Position numbers and translations under genes: made by a program. A model generated the notes under the pieces. That model saw only the letters and a list, made by a program, of their open reading frames with translations, was not told the DNA's origin and did no database searches. From Bdellovibrionales bacterium (GTDB lineage: Bacteria > Bdellovibrionota > UBA2428), in contig JAFEAR010000081.1 in assembly GCA_018266335.1 (NCBI GenBank), positions 1 to 58,668 on the forward strand: a DNA stretch of 58,668 nt, read 5' to 3'. Below, piece by piece: positions 49,830 to 57,384 of this stretch (position 1 is the stretch's first letter; each line of letters opens with the position of its first letter).

Positions 49830-50021
49830 ATGAGAATTGAAAAGAAAGAGCCTAAATCAAAGGGCAAATACCCGGTATCTTTCAGGCTATCCAAAGAAGC
49901 CACGTCTATGCTTGATAAGCTATCAAAGGTGCTTAATCGTAGCCGTGCGAGCCTACTTGAGGACTTCATTGGGCAGGCCTTTGCCGAAACTCAAAAGAAA
50001 TATCCCAAAGACTTCAAGTAG
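49830..50021 (+). CDS. Ribbon-helix-helix (CopG/Arc-like) repressor
   Basis: The 63-aa protein has KYPVSFRLSKEATSMLDKLS with VLNRSRASLLEDFIGQAF, the strand-helix-helix pattern of RHH DNA-binding proteins with the N-cap NRSRASLL. Matching 19-bp palindromic sites lie on both sides of the gene (49771-49789 and 50030-50048), the second overlapping the promoter of the downstream recombinase operon. It therefore probably represses itself and that operon. Confidence 0.8.
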   Translation: MRIEKKEPKSKGKYPVSFRLSKEATSMLDKLSKVLNRSRASLLEDFIGQAFAETQKKYPKDFK

Positions 50022-50029
50022 TAATAAAA

Positions 50030-50075
50030 CGCACTACAAAAGTAGTTGATTAATTGCCGCATATTTTCGTAGAAT
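50030..50075 (+). promoter_or_regulatory. RHH operator copy 2 overlapping a sigma70 promoter
   Basis: The operator CGCACTACAAAAGTAGTTG (50030-50048) overlaps the -35 TTGATT (50046-50051). After 18 bp comes -10 TAGAAT (50070-50075), then AGGGGG and ATG 50095. Binding by the RHH protein would block polymerase at this promoter. Confidence 0.7.
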
Positions 50076-50094
50076 TGTCCTAGGGGGCAGTTTT

Positions 50095-50430
50095 ATGAAA
50101 GCTCAAACCGCACTTAAAATCGCATCCATTACCGACCACGACGTTGCTAGTGTTATCTCCATGAGAGAGGCCCTGGAGGGCCTCAAACGGCGCACAAAGC
50201 TACTTGAGGAGTCTCTTAAGACGGCAGAGTCAGAACTCATCGAAAGACTTAGCCGTGGCGCTTTAAACGAGTCCTCTTTTGAGATTTTCGTTAAAATCAC
50301 CGAGCGTCGCTATCCGGCATGGAAAGAGCACTACCTGGCTATGGCAGGCGTGGAGGCCGCAAGCCGCGTTTTAGAGGAGACCAAACCAGCCATAACCCAA
50401 AGTTTGGTCGTTAAATCGGTGCTGCCATGA
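50095..50430 (+). CDS. 111-aa helical protein of unknown function
   Basis: The product is helical with a likely coiled coil (EGLKRRTKLLEESLKTAESE) and a basic patch (ITERRYPAWKEHYLAM). It overlaps the resolvase gene by 4 bp (ATGA), so it is probably a recombinase partner or regulator. No family recognised. Confidence 0.65.
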   Translation: MKAQTALKIASITDHDVASVISMREALEGLKRRTKLLEESLKTAESELIERLSRGALNESSFEIFVKITERRYPAWKEHYLAMAGVEAASRVLEETKPAITQSLVVKSVLP

Positions 50431-51125
50431 CCAAGCTTTCAAAGGCAGCTCTATACGCTAGGGTTAGCACTTTATTGAACCAGGACCCGCAGCTTCAAAT
50501 AAGCAACCTTAAGGAATTCTGCGCCGCTCGCGGACTGGAAGTTGCTGGTGAGTACGTGGACCAGGGTATTAGCGGAGCAAAAGATCGTCGTCCGGCACTA
50601 GACCGCATGATTAAGGATGCTCAGCGCGGAAAAATCAAAGTGATCGTAGTTGCAGCCCTCGACCGATTGGGGCGCAACACTCTTCACATTTTGAAGCTTA
50701 TACAGGAACTAAACCACTACGGAGTGTCGCTGATCTCGCTAAGGGAGAATCTTGATTTTACAACCCCCACGGGAGTCATGGTCCTTACGGTTCTTTCAAG
50801 TATCGCAGAGCTAGAGCGCACCATGATATCGCACCGGATAAGGGAGGCCTTGGCCGCAAAGCGTCTTATTGCCAAAACAACAGGCTCTAGCTGGCGCTCC
50901 GGCAGGCCCTTGAAGGTAACTCCGCAGATAGCACGCGAGATAATTGCAATGAAAGAGCGCGGCATGTCGCTTCGGCATATCGCAACTCAGCTTTCGGTAT
51001 CCAAAACCTCCGTGCTCCGAGTGGTCCAGAATGGTGCTTTCGGTGAAGGCTTCGCGGCATCGAATATTGATTCCAAAAACACTGGTCCGGCCGAAGTCGA
51101 TAACGGGACAAAAAGAAATGTTTAA
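50427..51125 (+). CDS. Small serine recombinase (resolvase/invertase family)
   Basis: The 232-aa protein has catalytic ALYARVST (Arg 12, Ser 14), DQGISGAKDRRPALDRMI, VVAALDRLGRN and the E-helix LSSIAELERTMISHRIREAL. A C-terminal HTH follows (MSLRHIATQLSVSKTSVLRV). It acts on short inverted or direct sites for resolution or inversion. No gix/res-like site pair was identified by eye nearby. Confidence 0.92.
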   Translation: MTKLSKAALYARVSTLLNQDPQLQISNLKEFCAARGLEVAGEYVDQGISGAKDRRPALDRMIKDAQRGKIKVIVVAALDRLGRNTLHILKLIQELNHYGVSLISLRENLDFTTPTGVMVLTVLSSIAELERTMISHRIREALAAKRLIAKTTGSSWRSGRPLKVTPQIAREIIAMKERGMSLRHIATQLSVSKTSVLRVVQNGAFGEGFAASNIDSKNTGPAEVDNGTKRNV

Positions 51126-51154
51126 TGACCACCTCATTTTGAAGGGTGAAGCGC

Positions 51155-51955
51155 GTGACTACCAAGCTAATCGCAAAGAAAGCGGCAGCCCTTACCGACA
51201 GGTTGCCCGAGGATCGCTGGCTTATTGATGAGCTTATTCCCGCAAACTCACTCTGCATCGTCGCTGCGGATCCGAAGGCTGGGAAGTCTTTTTTGGCGAT
51301 TTCGATAGCGGCTGCCCTTACGACCGGCCACATGGCCTTGCGCAGGTACCGAGTTCCTCGAAAACGCCCGGTGCTAATACTTGACGGTGAAGATCAAGAA
51401 TCCGAGATCAAGGCCAGAATACGCGGAGCCATCCACTACCATTTTGAACAACTCTCGGCCGACATTCCAATCCACGTTATTAGTGGACAGCACCTTACAC
51501 TCGATACGCTTGAGGCGAGAGCAGAGCTGAGGGCGGTTATTGCTGAAGTAAGGCCCGCGCTTGTCGTTATTGACCCGCTGGCCCGCTTCCTGGGCAATCT
51601 AAGCGAAAATGCATCCAGCGCCATGGCCGACCTTGTAGGGTACCTAAGAGGCCTACAGATCGAGTTTAACTGCTCGGTGCTTCTACTTCATCACCTCTCT
51701 AAAGCTGCAAAGGGGCAAGGCGGCGGGAGCAGCCTAAGAGGGTCGGGATTCCTAAATTCGGCCTATGACTGCCTCATTACACTTAAACGGCACGAGCACG
51801 CGCTTCTTATGTCCACGCACTTCAAAAATCACCCAAGCACTGACGACATCCCACTTAGTTTTTACGTTACCGAGTCGGGGATGGTCTGCATGGGAGTAGA
51901 GGACGGGGCGTATCTGGGCCTTGCTGACGCGGAGACACCGCCCCGAAGGCATTGA
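51155..51955 (+). CDS. RepA/AAA_25-type helicase-like ATPase
   Basis: GTG 51155 is 8 nt after AAGGG; GTG 51146 in frame is an alternative. The protein of about 266 aa has Walker A AADPKAGKSF, LILDGEDQESEIKARI, Walker B ALVVIDPLARF and SVLLLHHLSKAAKGQGGGSS, the RecA-fold pattern of plasmid RepA hexameric helicases. It may support replication of the element carrying the resolvase. Confidence 0.85.
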   Translation: MTTKLIAKKAAALTDRLPEDRWLIDELIPANSLCIVAADPKAGKSFLAISIAAALTTGHMALRRYRVPRKRPVLILDGEDQESEIKARIRGAIHYHFEQLSADIPIHVISGQHLTLDTLEARAELRAVIAEVRPALVVIDPLARFLGNLSENASSAMADLVGYLRGLQIEFNCSVLLLHHLSKAAKGQGGGSSLRGSGFLNSAYDCLITLKRHEHALLMSTHFKNHPSTDDIPLSFYVTESGMVCMGVEDGAYLGLADAETPPRRH

Positions 51956-51964
51956 AAGGAAAGT

Positions 51965-52246
51965 TTGGACTCCAAACAGGTGTTCCTCGACATCGCCGAA
52001 CGCTATATCGCCCTGGGCAAAGCATACGCGGCCCGGGCCTGCGCCAAATACTCACTGGAATCGCTCGACTTTGAAGAAAACGATTTAATCTATACCGTTC
52101 AGCTTGGCGGCTTTATTGGATCGCTCCAAAAGCTAGAGCCCACCGTTGAATACAATCGGATCACCGAGCAGCGAATAGAGGACGCCCTAAAACGACGGGA
52201 GCCTCTCCATCAGCTACTTTTCGATCTCTTCAAACCCAAAAATTGA
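51965..52246 (+). CDS. 93-aa protein of unknown function
   Basis: TTG 51965 follows GAAAGGAAAG. The product is helical (FLDIAERYIALGKAYAARAC) with tandem aromatic/Ala-rich helices reminiscent of a single TPR-like pair. It is last in the RHH-controlled operon, 9 bp after the ATPase gene. Confidence 0.6.
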   Translation: MDSKQVFLDIAERYIALGKAYAARACAKYSLESLDFEENDLIYTVQLGGFIGSLQKLEPTVEYNRITEQRIEDALKRREPLHQLLFDLFKPKN

Positions 52247-53000
52247 CTGGGCACTCTTTCCCCTAAACACAAAAAGCAGCTCTGAAAACGCCATCAAGGC
52301 GATTAATCACAAGTGTCTGTTTTATAAAAAACAGCCCCTTCGTGAGGGTGTTAGGGTAGTTTTGTGCGGATAGTTTTGAACGCAAATCCGTCTCGTTTTA
52401 TTTGATCATTTGCTTATTTTATCAGTGTTTTCAGGTGTTTGACGATTGGCTTTAGTTTGTAGGATAGAATCTGTGACTTTGATGACTGCGGGTGAAAGTG
52501 GTTCAGTTGTATCTGAAGCCTATCAGTTTTGTATCACCTAGATTTACTGCCATTTTTAGGTCGAAGCTGCGTCTTTTGGGAGGCCAGAGCGAGTAAGGAA
52601 ATTTTTCAATTTGAATGAATCGAAAGTATAGACCGGGCTTGAACATGAGTTCAGAAATGTCAATACGTGGGGACGCCAAACTCTCCCAGAGTTTGGACTG
52701 CTAAAGGAGTTCCTAGGCCGCCTGATTGGTTTGGTAAATTCAGGTATTTAGAGTTACTGGCGGCGCAAAGCTGAGTGCGTCTGATTCCAAAACAGCTTCT
52801 TCATTACGCGAAATGTCCCGAAATTGCCCGAGTTTGGCTATTTCGTGGCTAAGATTTGGCTAAATTTTTTCGCGTCATAAAAATCCAGATCAAAGATGTC
52901 TAGGCACTCTAGCTTGAGTGTTCAAAGTTGAACGAACTCAGTGAGCTAGAGTGCCTAGACCAAAGAGCATTTTTTCCGACTGAAAGAGAGGAAAAGTGCG
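52247..53000. other. 754-bp AT-rich region without a credible gene
   Basis: No frame longer than about 20 codons with a start signal was seen. The region is visibly more AT-rich than its surroundings. It contains a weak AACA-N-CCC/GGG-TGTT hairpin near 52345-52368 that might end the upstream operon, and a very strong long hairpin at 52898-52960. It may be a replication or recombination control region, or the scar of an element boundary. Confidence 0.5.
52898..52960. other. 63-nt near-perfect hairpin/cruciform with 17-bp outer arms
   Basis: The 17-bp arms 52898-52914 and 52944-52960 (core CACTCTAGCT/AGCTAGAGTG) are exactly complementary. Inside, TGAGT pairs with ACTCA and GTTCAA (52920-52925) with TTGAAC (52928-52933), leaving asymmetric GA and GTG bulges. 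CATTTTTTCC follows 8 nt later. It could be a terminator, a replication origin or a recombination site folded as single strand. Confidence 0.65.
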
Positions 53001-53339
53001 ATGAAAAGAAGTCAACAAAAACGAGTCACACTTGAGGCGAAGATCATTCGCTATATGCGAGTTTCGCGAGGCATCTCGCAGCGCGAAGCCGCGCGAAAGT
53101 GCTGCCTTTCAGAGGCAGCCATTGGTCATTACGAACATGGCCGAATGGATGTGTCAGTCATCCGCCTCGAGCAGTTTTTGAAAACCTATGGATACACAAA
53201 GGAGGAGTTTGAAGAATACCGAGGTGGAAAACAGATTCCCGTCGTGAGTGTTAAGGATGAGTGCGTGAATCTCCTAAACCGAGTCGACGAAGTGAAACTT
53301 CGTGCGGTTTATGCGGTTCTGACGAGCTTCGTTTCTTAG
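53001..53339 (+). CDS. XRE-family regulator
   Basis: The 112-aa protein has a Cro/C1-type HTH (IIRYMRVSRGISQREAARKC with CLSEAAIGHYEHGRMDVSVI) and an extension KTYGYTKEEFEEYRGGKQIP. ATG follows GAGAGGAAAAG. It starts 40 bp after the long hairpin, so that structure may lie in or near its promoter. Confidence 0.8.
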   Translation: MKRSQQKRVTLEAKIIRYMRVSRGISQREAARKCCLSEAAIGHYEHGRMDVSVIRLEQFLKTYGYTKEEFEEYRGGKQIPVVSVKDECVNLLNRVDEVKLRAVYAVLTSFVS

Positions 53340-53451
53340 AAAGAAAAGAAAGCTTTTGCGGTCATCTAGGTGGCAACGGTAAACGGCATTGCTTAGAGGC
53401 TTGGTACATGCGGATTGCTTCGCTTTAGAGAAACATCTATGCACGTGGCCT

Positions 53452-53733
53452 ATGATCTGGAAGGGCAAGAACCTCCGAACGACCGCTGATCTGGCCGACG
53501 CAATTTTTAAGATTACCGATCAGATTGAGGCGGGTGAGTTTATGAAACTCTACCGCGCCGAAAATCCGAATGCCGATGACAACGTAGGCTATATGAGCGG
53601 TTCTTTCGGTATGGAAGACATGCAGCGCATCCAAAATCTCTTTGGCGTGAAGCATCCGGTCTTTGGGAAGAAAGTTCCCACTTTTGAAGAAGCCTACAAG
53701 GCGGGCTTTCATTGGGGTAAAGGCCACAATTAA
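53452..53733 (+). CDS. 93-aa protein of unknown function
   Basis: I chose ATG 53452 (MIWKGKNLRTTADLADAIFK); the frame extends to TTG 53389 but neither start has a clear ribosome-binding site. The product has MSGSFGMEDMQRIQNLFGVK and ends FHWGKGHN. The ordered, protein-like composition suggests a real gene. No family recognised. Confidence 0.55.
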   Translation: MIWKGKNLRTTADLADAIFKITDQIEAGEFMKLYRAENPNADDNVGYMSGSFGMEDMQRIQNLFGVKHPVFGKKVPTFEEAYKAGFHWGKGHN

Positions 53734-53743
53734 GTTGCCCCCA

Positions 53744-54109
53744 TTATTTCCCCTGATGGAGCTCGGCGGCATCTAGGAAGTGCTCAATATCGGAGCGTCG
53801 GTAGTAGCGCTTTTCGTCGAAGCTTATGAGTTCTTCCTTCGTGAATTTTGCTACAAGCCAGCCCCAGCAATTTGTGTAGAAGATGCGCCATGTTTTAGTG
53901 ATGACGACCGAGCGAAGGTTGCGAAAGAGCAAGTCTTCGATCACCCAATCCGTGTCGTCGCAGTAGTAACGACCCGGCAGGAAGCGTGCAAGGTTGTCCC
54001 GGCCGCAGTCTTGGCACCATTCAAGATCGGATTCTCTTTCACAGTGAACGCAGAAGGGAATTGTTACGCGATGGGCGAGCTTAGTCAGACGTTCTTTAAT
54101 ATTGCTCAC
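53744..54109 (-). CDS. 121-aa zinc-binding accessory protein
   Basis: I chose GTG 54109 (AAGGAG 9 nt upstream). The product contains FCVHCERE and WCQDCGRDN, a C4 zinc ribbon, then a hydrophobic aromatic region (KTWRIFYTNCWGWLVAKFTK) and a C-terminal HTH-like end (YYRRSDIEHFLDAAEL). It belongs to a minus-strand run of ICE accessory genes. Function unknown. Confidence 0.65.
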   Translation of the reverse strand: MSNIKERLTKLAHRVTIPFCVHCERESDLEWCQDCGRDNLARFLPGRYYCDDTDWVIEDLLFRNLRSVVITKTWRIFYTNCWGWLVAKFTKEELISFDEKRYYRRSDIEHFLDAAELHQGK

Positions 54110-54129
54110 TTTGTATTTCTCCTTATGTG

Positions 54130-54163
54130 AAAAAGCGGGACCCGCATCGCTGCGAGTCCCGCT
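54130..54163 (-). terminator. Rho-independent terminator of the minus-strand 76-aa gene
   Basis: AGCGGGAC-C-CGCA-TCGC-TGCG-A-GTCCCGCT (54134-54163) forms a 12-bp stem with one A-C mismatch. On the minus strand it is followed by TTTTT (54130-54134). It lies 33 bp after the stop of the 76-aa gene at 54197. Confidence 0.8.
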
Positions 54164-54196
54164 ATGGATGTGTGTCTTCTGCAAAGAAGCTCCGAC

Positions 54197-54427
54197 CTAG
54201 GCGGTCGGAGCTTGCACGGTACCTTCACTACCCGTCTTTTTTGCGACGGGCGTGTACTTGATGCCCATGCGGGCTTTCATGAAGTTCACATGGACCGGAA
54301 TGGCGATGCCGCCGGGGATAAGCAGGTAGAGTTTGCTTCCGTCCTTGCTCCAGAAATGACCTTCGATGTTGAGGAAGGTAAGTTTTTGACGGGCGTTAGT
54401 GGTTTGGTTCGTTTGAGTCGTGTTCAT
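54197..54427 (-). CDS. 76-aa ICE accessory protein with structured leader
   Basis: I chose ATG 54427 (AAAGGAG upstream). A Thr/Gln/Asn-rich start (MNTTQTNQTTNARQ) precedes a beta-rich domain (FLNIEGHFWSKDGSKLYLLI, IPVHVNFMKARMGIKYTPVA). SKDG, VHVN and GIKY-like elements recur in the 132-aa protein at 56946-57344, so the two may be paralogues. The long leader (54430-54670) contains copy A of a covarying structured element, and the first 25 bp of coding sequence are repeated in inverted form at 54682-54706. Confidence 0.65.
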   Translation of the reverse strand: MNTTQTNQTTNARQKLTFLNIEGHFWSKDGSKLYLLIPGGIAIPVHVNFMKARMGIKYTPVAKKTGSEGTVQAPTA

Positions 54428-54706
54428 AAAATCTCCTTTGATTTTGTTTTTGGGATGCTTTTTTTCCTGCATCCCTCTCACAGCGCAGCGGAGGGTGCAG
54501 AGAAAAAAAGAGCGAGACGGGCAAAGCATCCCCGGCCGCCTGGTTTTCCCGAGCAAAAGGGAGTGACAGAGGCGAGAGCGAAGCGAAGCCCTGGCACGAG
54601 TCTTTGCTTCAGGCGGACGGGAAAAAGATGCCTTGCCCAGGCTCGCGGGCTCCCAAAACAAAATCTTGGGAGGTGCCTATTCACGACTCAAACGAACCAA
54701 ACCACT
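54398..54706. repeat. 25-bp perfect inverted repeat around structured element A
   Basis: 54398-54422 (first codons of the 76-aa gene) and 54682-54706 (upstream in its leader) are exact reverse complements over 25 bp. In the mRNA these arms could pair and bury codons just after the start. A GAA-triloop hairpin (TTGCCCC-GAA-GGGGCAA, 54706-54722) abuts the outer arm. Confidence 0.75.
54440..54665 (-). ncRNA. Structured leader element, copy A
   Basis: This copy shares with 57385-57560 a core beginning GAGCAAAAGGGAGTGACAG (54551) and ending AGCCCTGGC, one base, then CGAGTCTTTGC (to 54607). Flanking stems differ in sequence but pair in both copies: here CCGCCTG/CAGGCGG (54536-54542/54610-54616), GCATC/GATGC and GGGCAA/TTGCCC (54519-54524/54633-54638). 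A side hairpin (54466-54510, CTGCA-T-CCCTC arm) keeps the same bulged T as copy B, and 54440-54455 pairs with 54651-54665. Covariation argues for RNA or single-strand DNA structure. The strand is assigned from its place in a minus-strand leader. Confidence 0.65.
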
Positions 54707-54778
54707 TGCCCCGAAGGGGCAATACTTACCTCGCTCAGGAGCAAGACGTTTCTAGGAACAAGGTTGCTCTTCCTAGAT

Positions 54779-55138
54779 CTACGGTACTGCGGCCTTGTCG
54801 GGTGCTTCGATTCGGTAGCCGCGTGACATCCAGGGTTCTTGCTTCAAGTTCCGCAGCCAATCGGAGACAGAGGGAATGACGCCACCGCAATCTTCCTTGA
54901 TGTGCTGCTCGCAGACGTAGCGAACCGGCACCTGCTTCCCGTCGGAATTCTTGATGAGGTGCCCGAATACGCGCTCGGCCTCGAAGATGCCCTGCGAGTG
55001 GTGCCGAAGGGCGCGGTGTCGATAGTCGGCGAAGGATTCTTTTGTAGCGTCAAGCCAGTCGTGGATGGGGAGATAGTCCAAAGGACTACCTCCCCAGATC
55101 CGCACTGAATTTTCCGCATGATGATAAGTGTGGCTCAT
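54779..55138 (-). CDS. DUF6915-like conserved protein
   Basis: The 119-aa protein has the recognisable block DYRHRALRHHSQGIFEAERV with FG, then KNSDGKQVPVRYVCEQHIKE and IPSVSDWL. I associate this pattern with a conserved family of small ICE and phage accessory proteins (DUF6915). Function is unknown. It overlaps the upstream gene by 4 bp (ATGA). Confidence 0.7.
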   Translation of the reverse strand: MSHTYHHAENSVRIWGGSPLDYLPIHDWLDATKESFADYRHRALRHHSQGIFEAERVFGHLIKNSDGKQVPVRYVCEQHIKEDCGGVIPSVSDWLRNLKQEPWMSRGYRIEAPDKAAVP

Positions 55139-55608
55139 AAGATGTGCTCCGAATATTCGGCGTCGGTGAAGTAAGTGTAGTGTCCAAGGGTAAATGTGCC
55201 GGCTTCTACGTTGATCTCACATTCGCCACGCGCTCCGTCATCGGTTTCCCAACCACCGTGCTCAAACTGGAGCCAGTCGTAAACAAGGGTTTCGATGGCT
55301 CCACCAAGGTTGGAGGATTTTGTCTCAAGCCGCTCGACCCAGGCATTTTGTTCTTTGTCGAAAATACTGTGAGGCAGCAGAAGTGTGACGGGAGTTTTTG
55401 CCTCGATCTTCGTTTCGTTCTTGAAAACCTGTACGTCTTCAATGGCACCGTCATCACCCGAGCCGCAGTACTCGACTACAGCGCGTGTTGCGCCAAGCTC
55501 TTTGAGTGCTTTGAGAACGGCATCGCGATTGATTGCCAGCCGCGCTTTGATGCCTTCTCTATGGGCGTAGATGCTGTTTTTAGGATCAAGAGGGGTTGCT
55601 GTATTCAT
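55135..55608 (-). CDS. DUF6878-like conserved protein
   Basis: The 157-aa acidic protein has ATRAVVEYCGSGDDGAIEDV and WETDDGARGECEINVEAGTF, a pattern of a conserved mobile-element family (DUF6878). Function unknown. It is coupled by 4-bp overlaps both to the DUF3560-like gene upstream and to the DUF6915-like gene downstream. Confidence 0.7.
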   Translation of the reverse strand: MNTATPLDPKNSIYAHREGIKARLAINRDAVLKALKELGATRAVVEYCGSGDDGAIEDVQVFKNETKIEAKTPVTLLLPHSIFDKEQNAWVERLETKSSNLGGAIETLVYDWLQFEHGGWETDDGARGECEINVEAGTFTLGHYTYFTDAEYSEHIL

Positions 55609-56528
55609 ACAGCCTCCTTTTCGATGGCGTTATTGGGGTTGGCGGTGGATTCTCGGAATTCGCTGAGCTTGGAGTATGGGAGCCTGAAGGTGCCGCGATT
55701 GATACCGAACCAGTTTCCGATAGTGACACTCTTCGCGGAGGCCCGCACGACCGGATACCAAGTGCCTCGATAGAGGACGGAGAAGCCTCTTTTGACGAGG
55801 CCAGGTTCCGGCACCTTTACGCCGAGATCGCGACGTTCGGTTTTGATGCGCTCGAGCTCCGCTTTCCAGTGATCGGCCTTTTCTTGCTCTACTTTCCGAC
55901 ACGATTCGTAGTCGGTGTAGCAGTTCTTGTTGCGATCTAGCTGCCGTAGGCGGCGTTCTGCTTCGCGAAGACGGTTGCCGATATAAGTTAGACTCTGCTG
56001 CCGATCGAGTGCGTGTTCGATACTGACTACACGGTTCTCGAAGTAGGTTGCCTTCTTTGATTCCTCGACGGCCTTTCGCATGTTCGTGTCCATACGCCCG
56101 ATGTCGCGGCGATGCCTTTTCTCGGAGTGATGTCCGATGAGGATGGGCTGGCCCGGCGGAATCATCCTCGAGATAGCGACTGCGCGTCCTGCTCGTTCAT
56201 CTGAGCGTTCCCTCGCACTTGCGGCATAGCCGGTATAGCGCCCCATGCGAGCCTCCCGTCGTACATTCTTGGCTTCGATCTGCTCGACGAAGCTCATGCG
56301 GCCTCGCGCGTTGAGCTCGGATAGGAGCTTCGCACTCGGGTCTTCCCAGAAACTCCACGCGCCACGGAAGAGCTTTCCTCCGATATCGCGAAAGATCTGC
56401 TCGCACCCCGAGGTGTCACCGGAGACGATGTACACAGGTCGGGGAACCTTTCCTGGCTTTGTTGGCTTGGTGAGAGAAGGTGTTACCGCGAGATTTGCGT
56501 CTAAGAGACTGTTGAATTTGGTTGCCAT
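55605..56528 (-). CDS. DUF3560-family protein
   Basis: The 307-aa protein contains ARERSDERAGRAVAISRMIP and GQPILIGHHSEKRHRRDIGR followed by MRKAVEESKKATYFENRV, the hallmark of DUF3560 proteins common on conjugative plasmids and ICEs. The central region is a coiled coil with CYTDYESC, and the C-terminus is beta-rich (GFSVLYRGTWYPVVRASAKS). Function is unknown. GGAG precedes the ATG. Confidence 0.85.
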   Translation of the reverse strand: MATKFNSLLDANLAVTPSLTKPTKPGKVPRPVYIVSGDTSGCEQIFRDIGGKLFRGAWSFWEDPSAKLLSELNARGRMSFVEQIEAKNVRREARMGRYTGYAASARERSDERAGRAVAISRMIPPGQPILIGHHSEKRHRRDIGRMDTNMRKAVEESKKATYFENRVVSIEHALDRQQSLTYIGNRLREAERRLRQLDRNKNCYTDYESCRKVEQEKADHWKAELERIKTERRDLGVKVPEPGLVKRGFSVLYRGTWYPVVRASAKSVTIGNWFGINRGTFRLPYSKLSEFRESTANPNNAIEKEAV

Positions 56529-56538
56529 GTTCTGCTCC

Positions 56539-56913
56539 TTAGTTCGGCCTGTATTCGATGAGGGGTTTCTCGGCGACGGACCGTTTGGCGCGTTCGAAAT
56601 ATTCGGGATCGCAGCTTAGTAGGGATCTGCTGACGACCATTCCATTTTCCTCGCGTCTTTCAACGATCATGTCTGTGTTCACGGAAAGCCAGTCTCTCCA
56701 GACGATGTAGGGGTCACGTGGGCGAAAGCGTAACTCGCGAAGTTTGCGTTTGCCCTTAAGCTTGAAGATGAGGCGAACGCTCTCGGGATGCTGAGCGTAG
56801 GGTTCAACTTTCACTAACACGATTTCAACGTGCACCTTAAAGACAAATCCCATGTCGCCTTGTCTGACGATCGTGTAGCGATTTCCGACTTGAAGTTCTG
56901 TGAGTTCTTTCAT
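56539..56913 (-). CDS. 124-aa protein of unknown function
   Basis: I chose ATG 56913 (GGAG 8 nt upstream); the longer frame to 57060 is a shadow of the next gene. The product is beta-rich and basic (LQVGNRYTIVRQGDMGFVFK, LIFKLKGKRKLRELRFRPRD) and looks like a small SH3/OB-type barrel. It lies 10 bp before the DUF3560-like gene. Confidence 0.65.
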   Translation of the reverse strand: MKELTELQVGNRYTIVRQGDMGFVFKVHVEIVLVKVEPYAQHPESVRLIFKLKGKRKLRELRFRPRDPYIVWRDWLSVNTDMIVERREENGMVVSRSLLSCDPEYFERAKRSVAEKPLIEYRPN

Positions 56914-56945
56914 GATGGTTCTCCTTTCCGTTGAAAGGCCGCGCG

Positions 56946-57344
56946 TTAGGCGGCGGCCTTTGCTCCCTTCTTCTCGTAGGGAATCTTGAAAATGTACTTG
57001 TAGGCGTTGACGTGGTTGCTGATGCGGCCGAGATTTCCGGGGAGCACTACCGATACCCACTCGCGATCTTGGCTCAGAAAGACTCGGACCTTGGCGTGAA
57101 GCCCGACTCGCGGCGTGAACTCCGGAGTACGTTCTGAAAACTCCCTTTTTTCGTACTCCATTCCGAGGAGGCCCTTAAAGCGGTTGGCGTGCTCGGTAAC
57201 GGTCATGTCGCCGAGAAAGAATCGGACGTAGTTTCCATCTTTGGAGAGAACCGGCATCACGTTGATGTGGAATCCCGGTCGCTTCGGTACGGTGTTTTGA
57301 TCGGCTGTGGGGTCTTGGCTTGGCTGGCTATTTTTGGCTTTCAT
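56946..57344 (-). CDS. 132-aa ICE accessory protein with structured leader
   Basis: ATG 57344 has AAGGAG upstream. A polar N-terminus is followed by two similar beta-rich units (GFHINVMPVLSKDGNYVRFF and VGLHAKVRVFLSQDREWVSV), i.e. an internal duplication. The second unit ends in NHVNAYKYIFKIPY. The unit resembles the 76-aa protein at 54197-54427. Its leader holds copy B of the structured element, so the pair is likely co-regulated. It leads the operon running down to 54779. Confidence 0.7.
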   Translation of the reverse strand: MKAKNSQPSQDPTADQNTVPKRPGFHINVMPVLSKDGNYVRFFLGDMTVTEHANRFKGLLGMEYEKREFSERTPEFTPRVGLHAKVRVFLSQDREWVSVVLPGNLGRISNHVNAYKYIFKIPYEKKGAKAAA

Positions 57345-57384
57345 TTCACTGATCTCCTTTATGTTTGTTGTGGGGAATGTTTTT

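Noticed and set aside
50030..50048. Recombination (res/gix) site for the small serine recombinase
   Set aside because: The same palindrome flanks the RHH gene on both sides and overlaps a promoter -35, so a repressor operator explains it better.
54478..54684. Arg/Cys-rich frames (for example RLCHSLLLGK) in the leaders at 54.5 and 57.5 kb
   Set aside because: They are translations of the structured element; conservation between the two copies follows base pairing, not codons.
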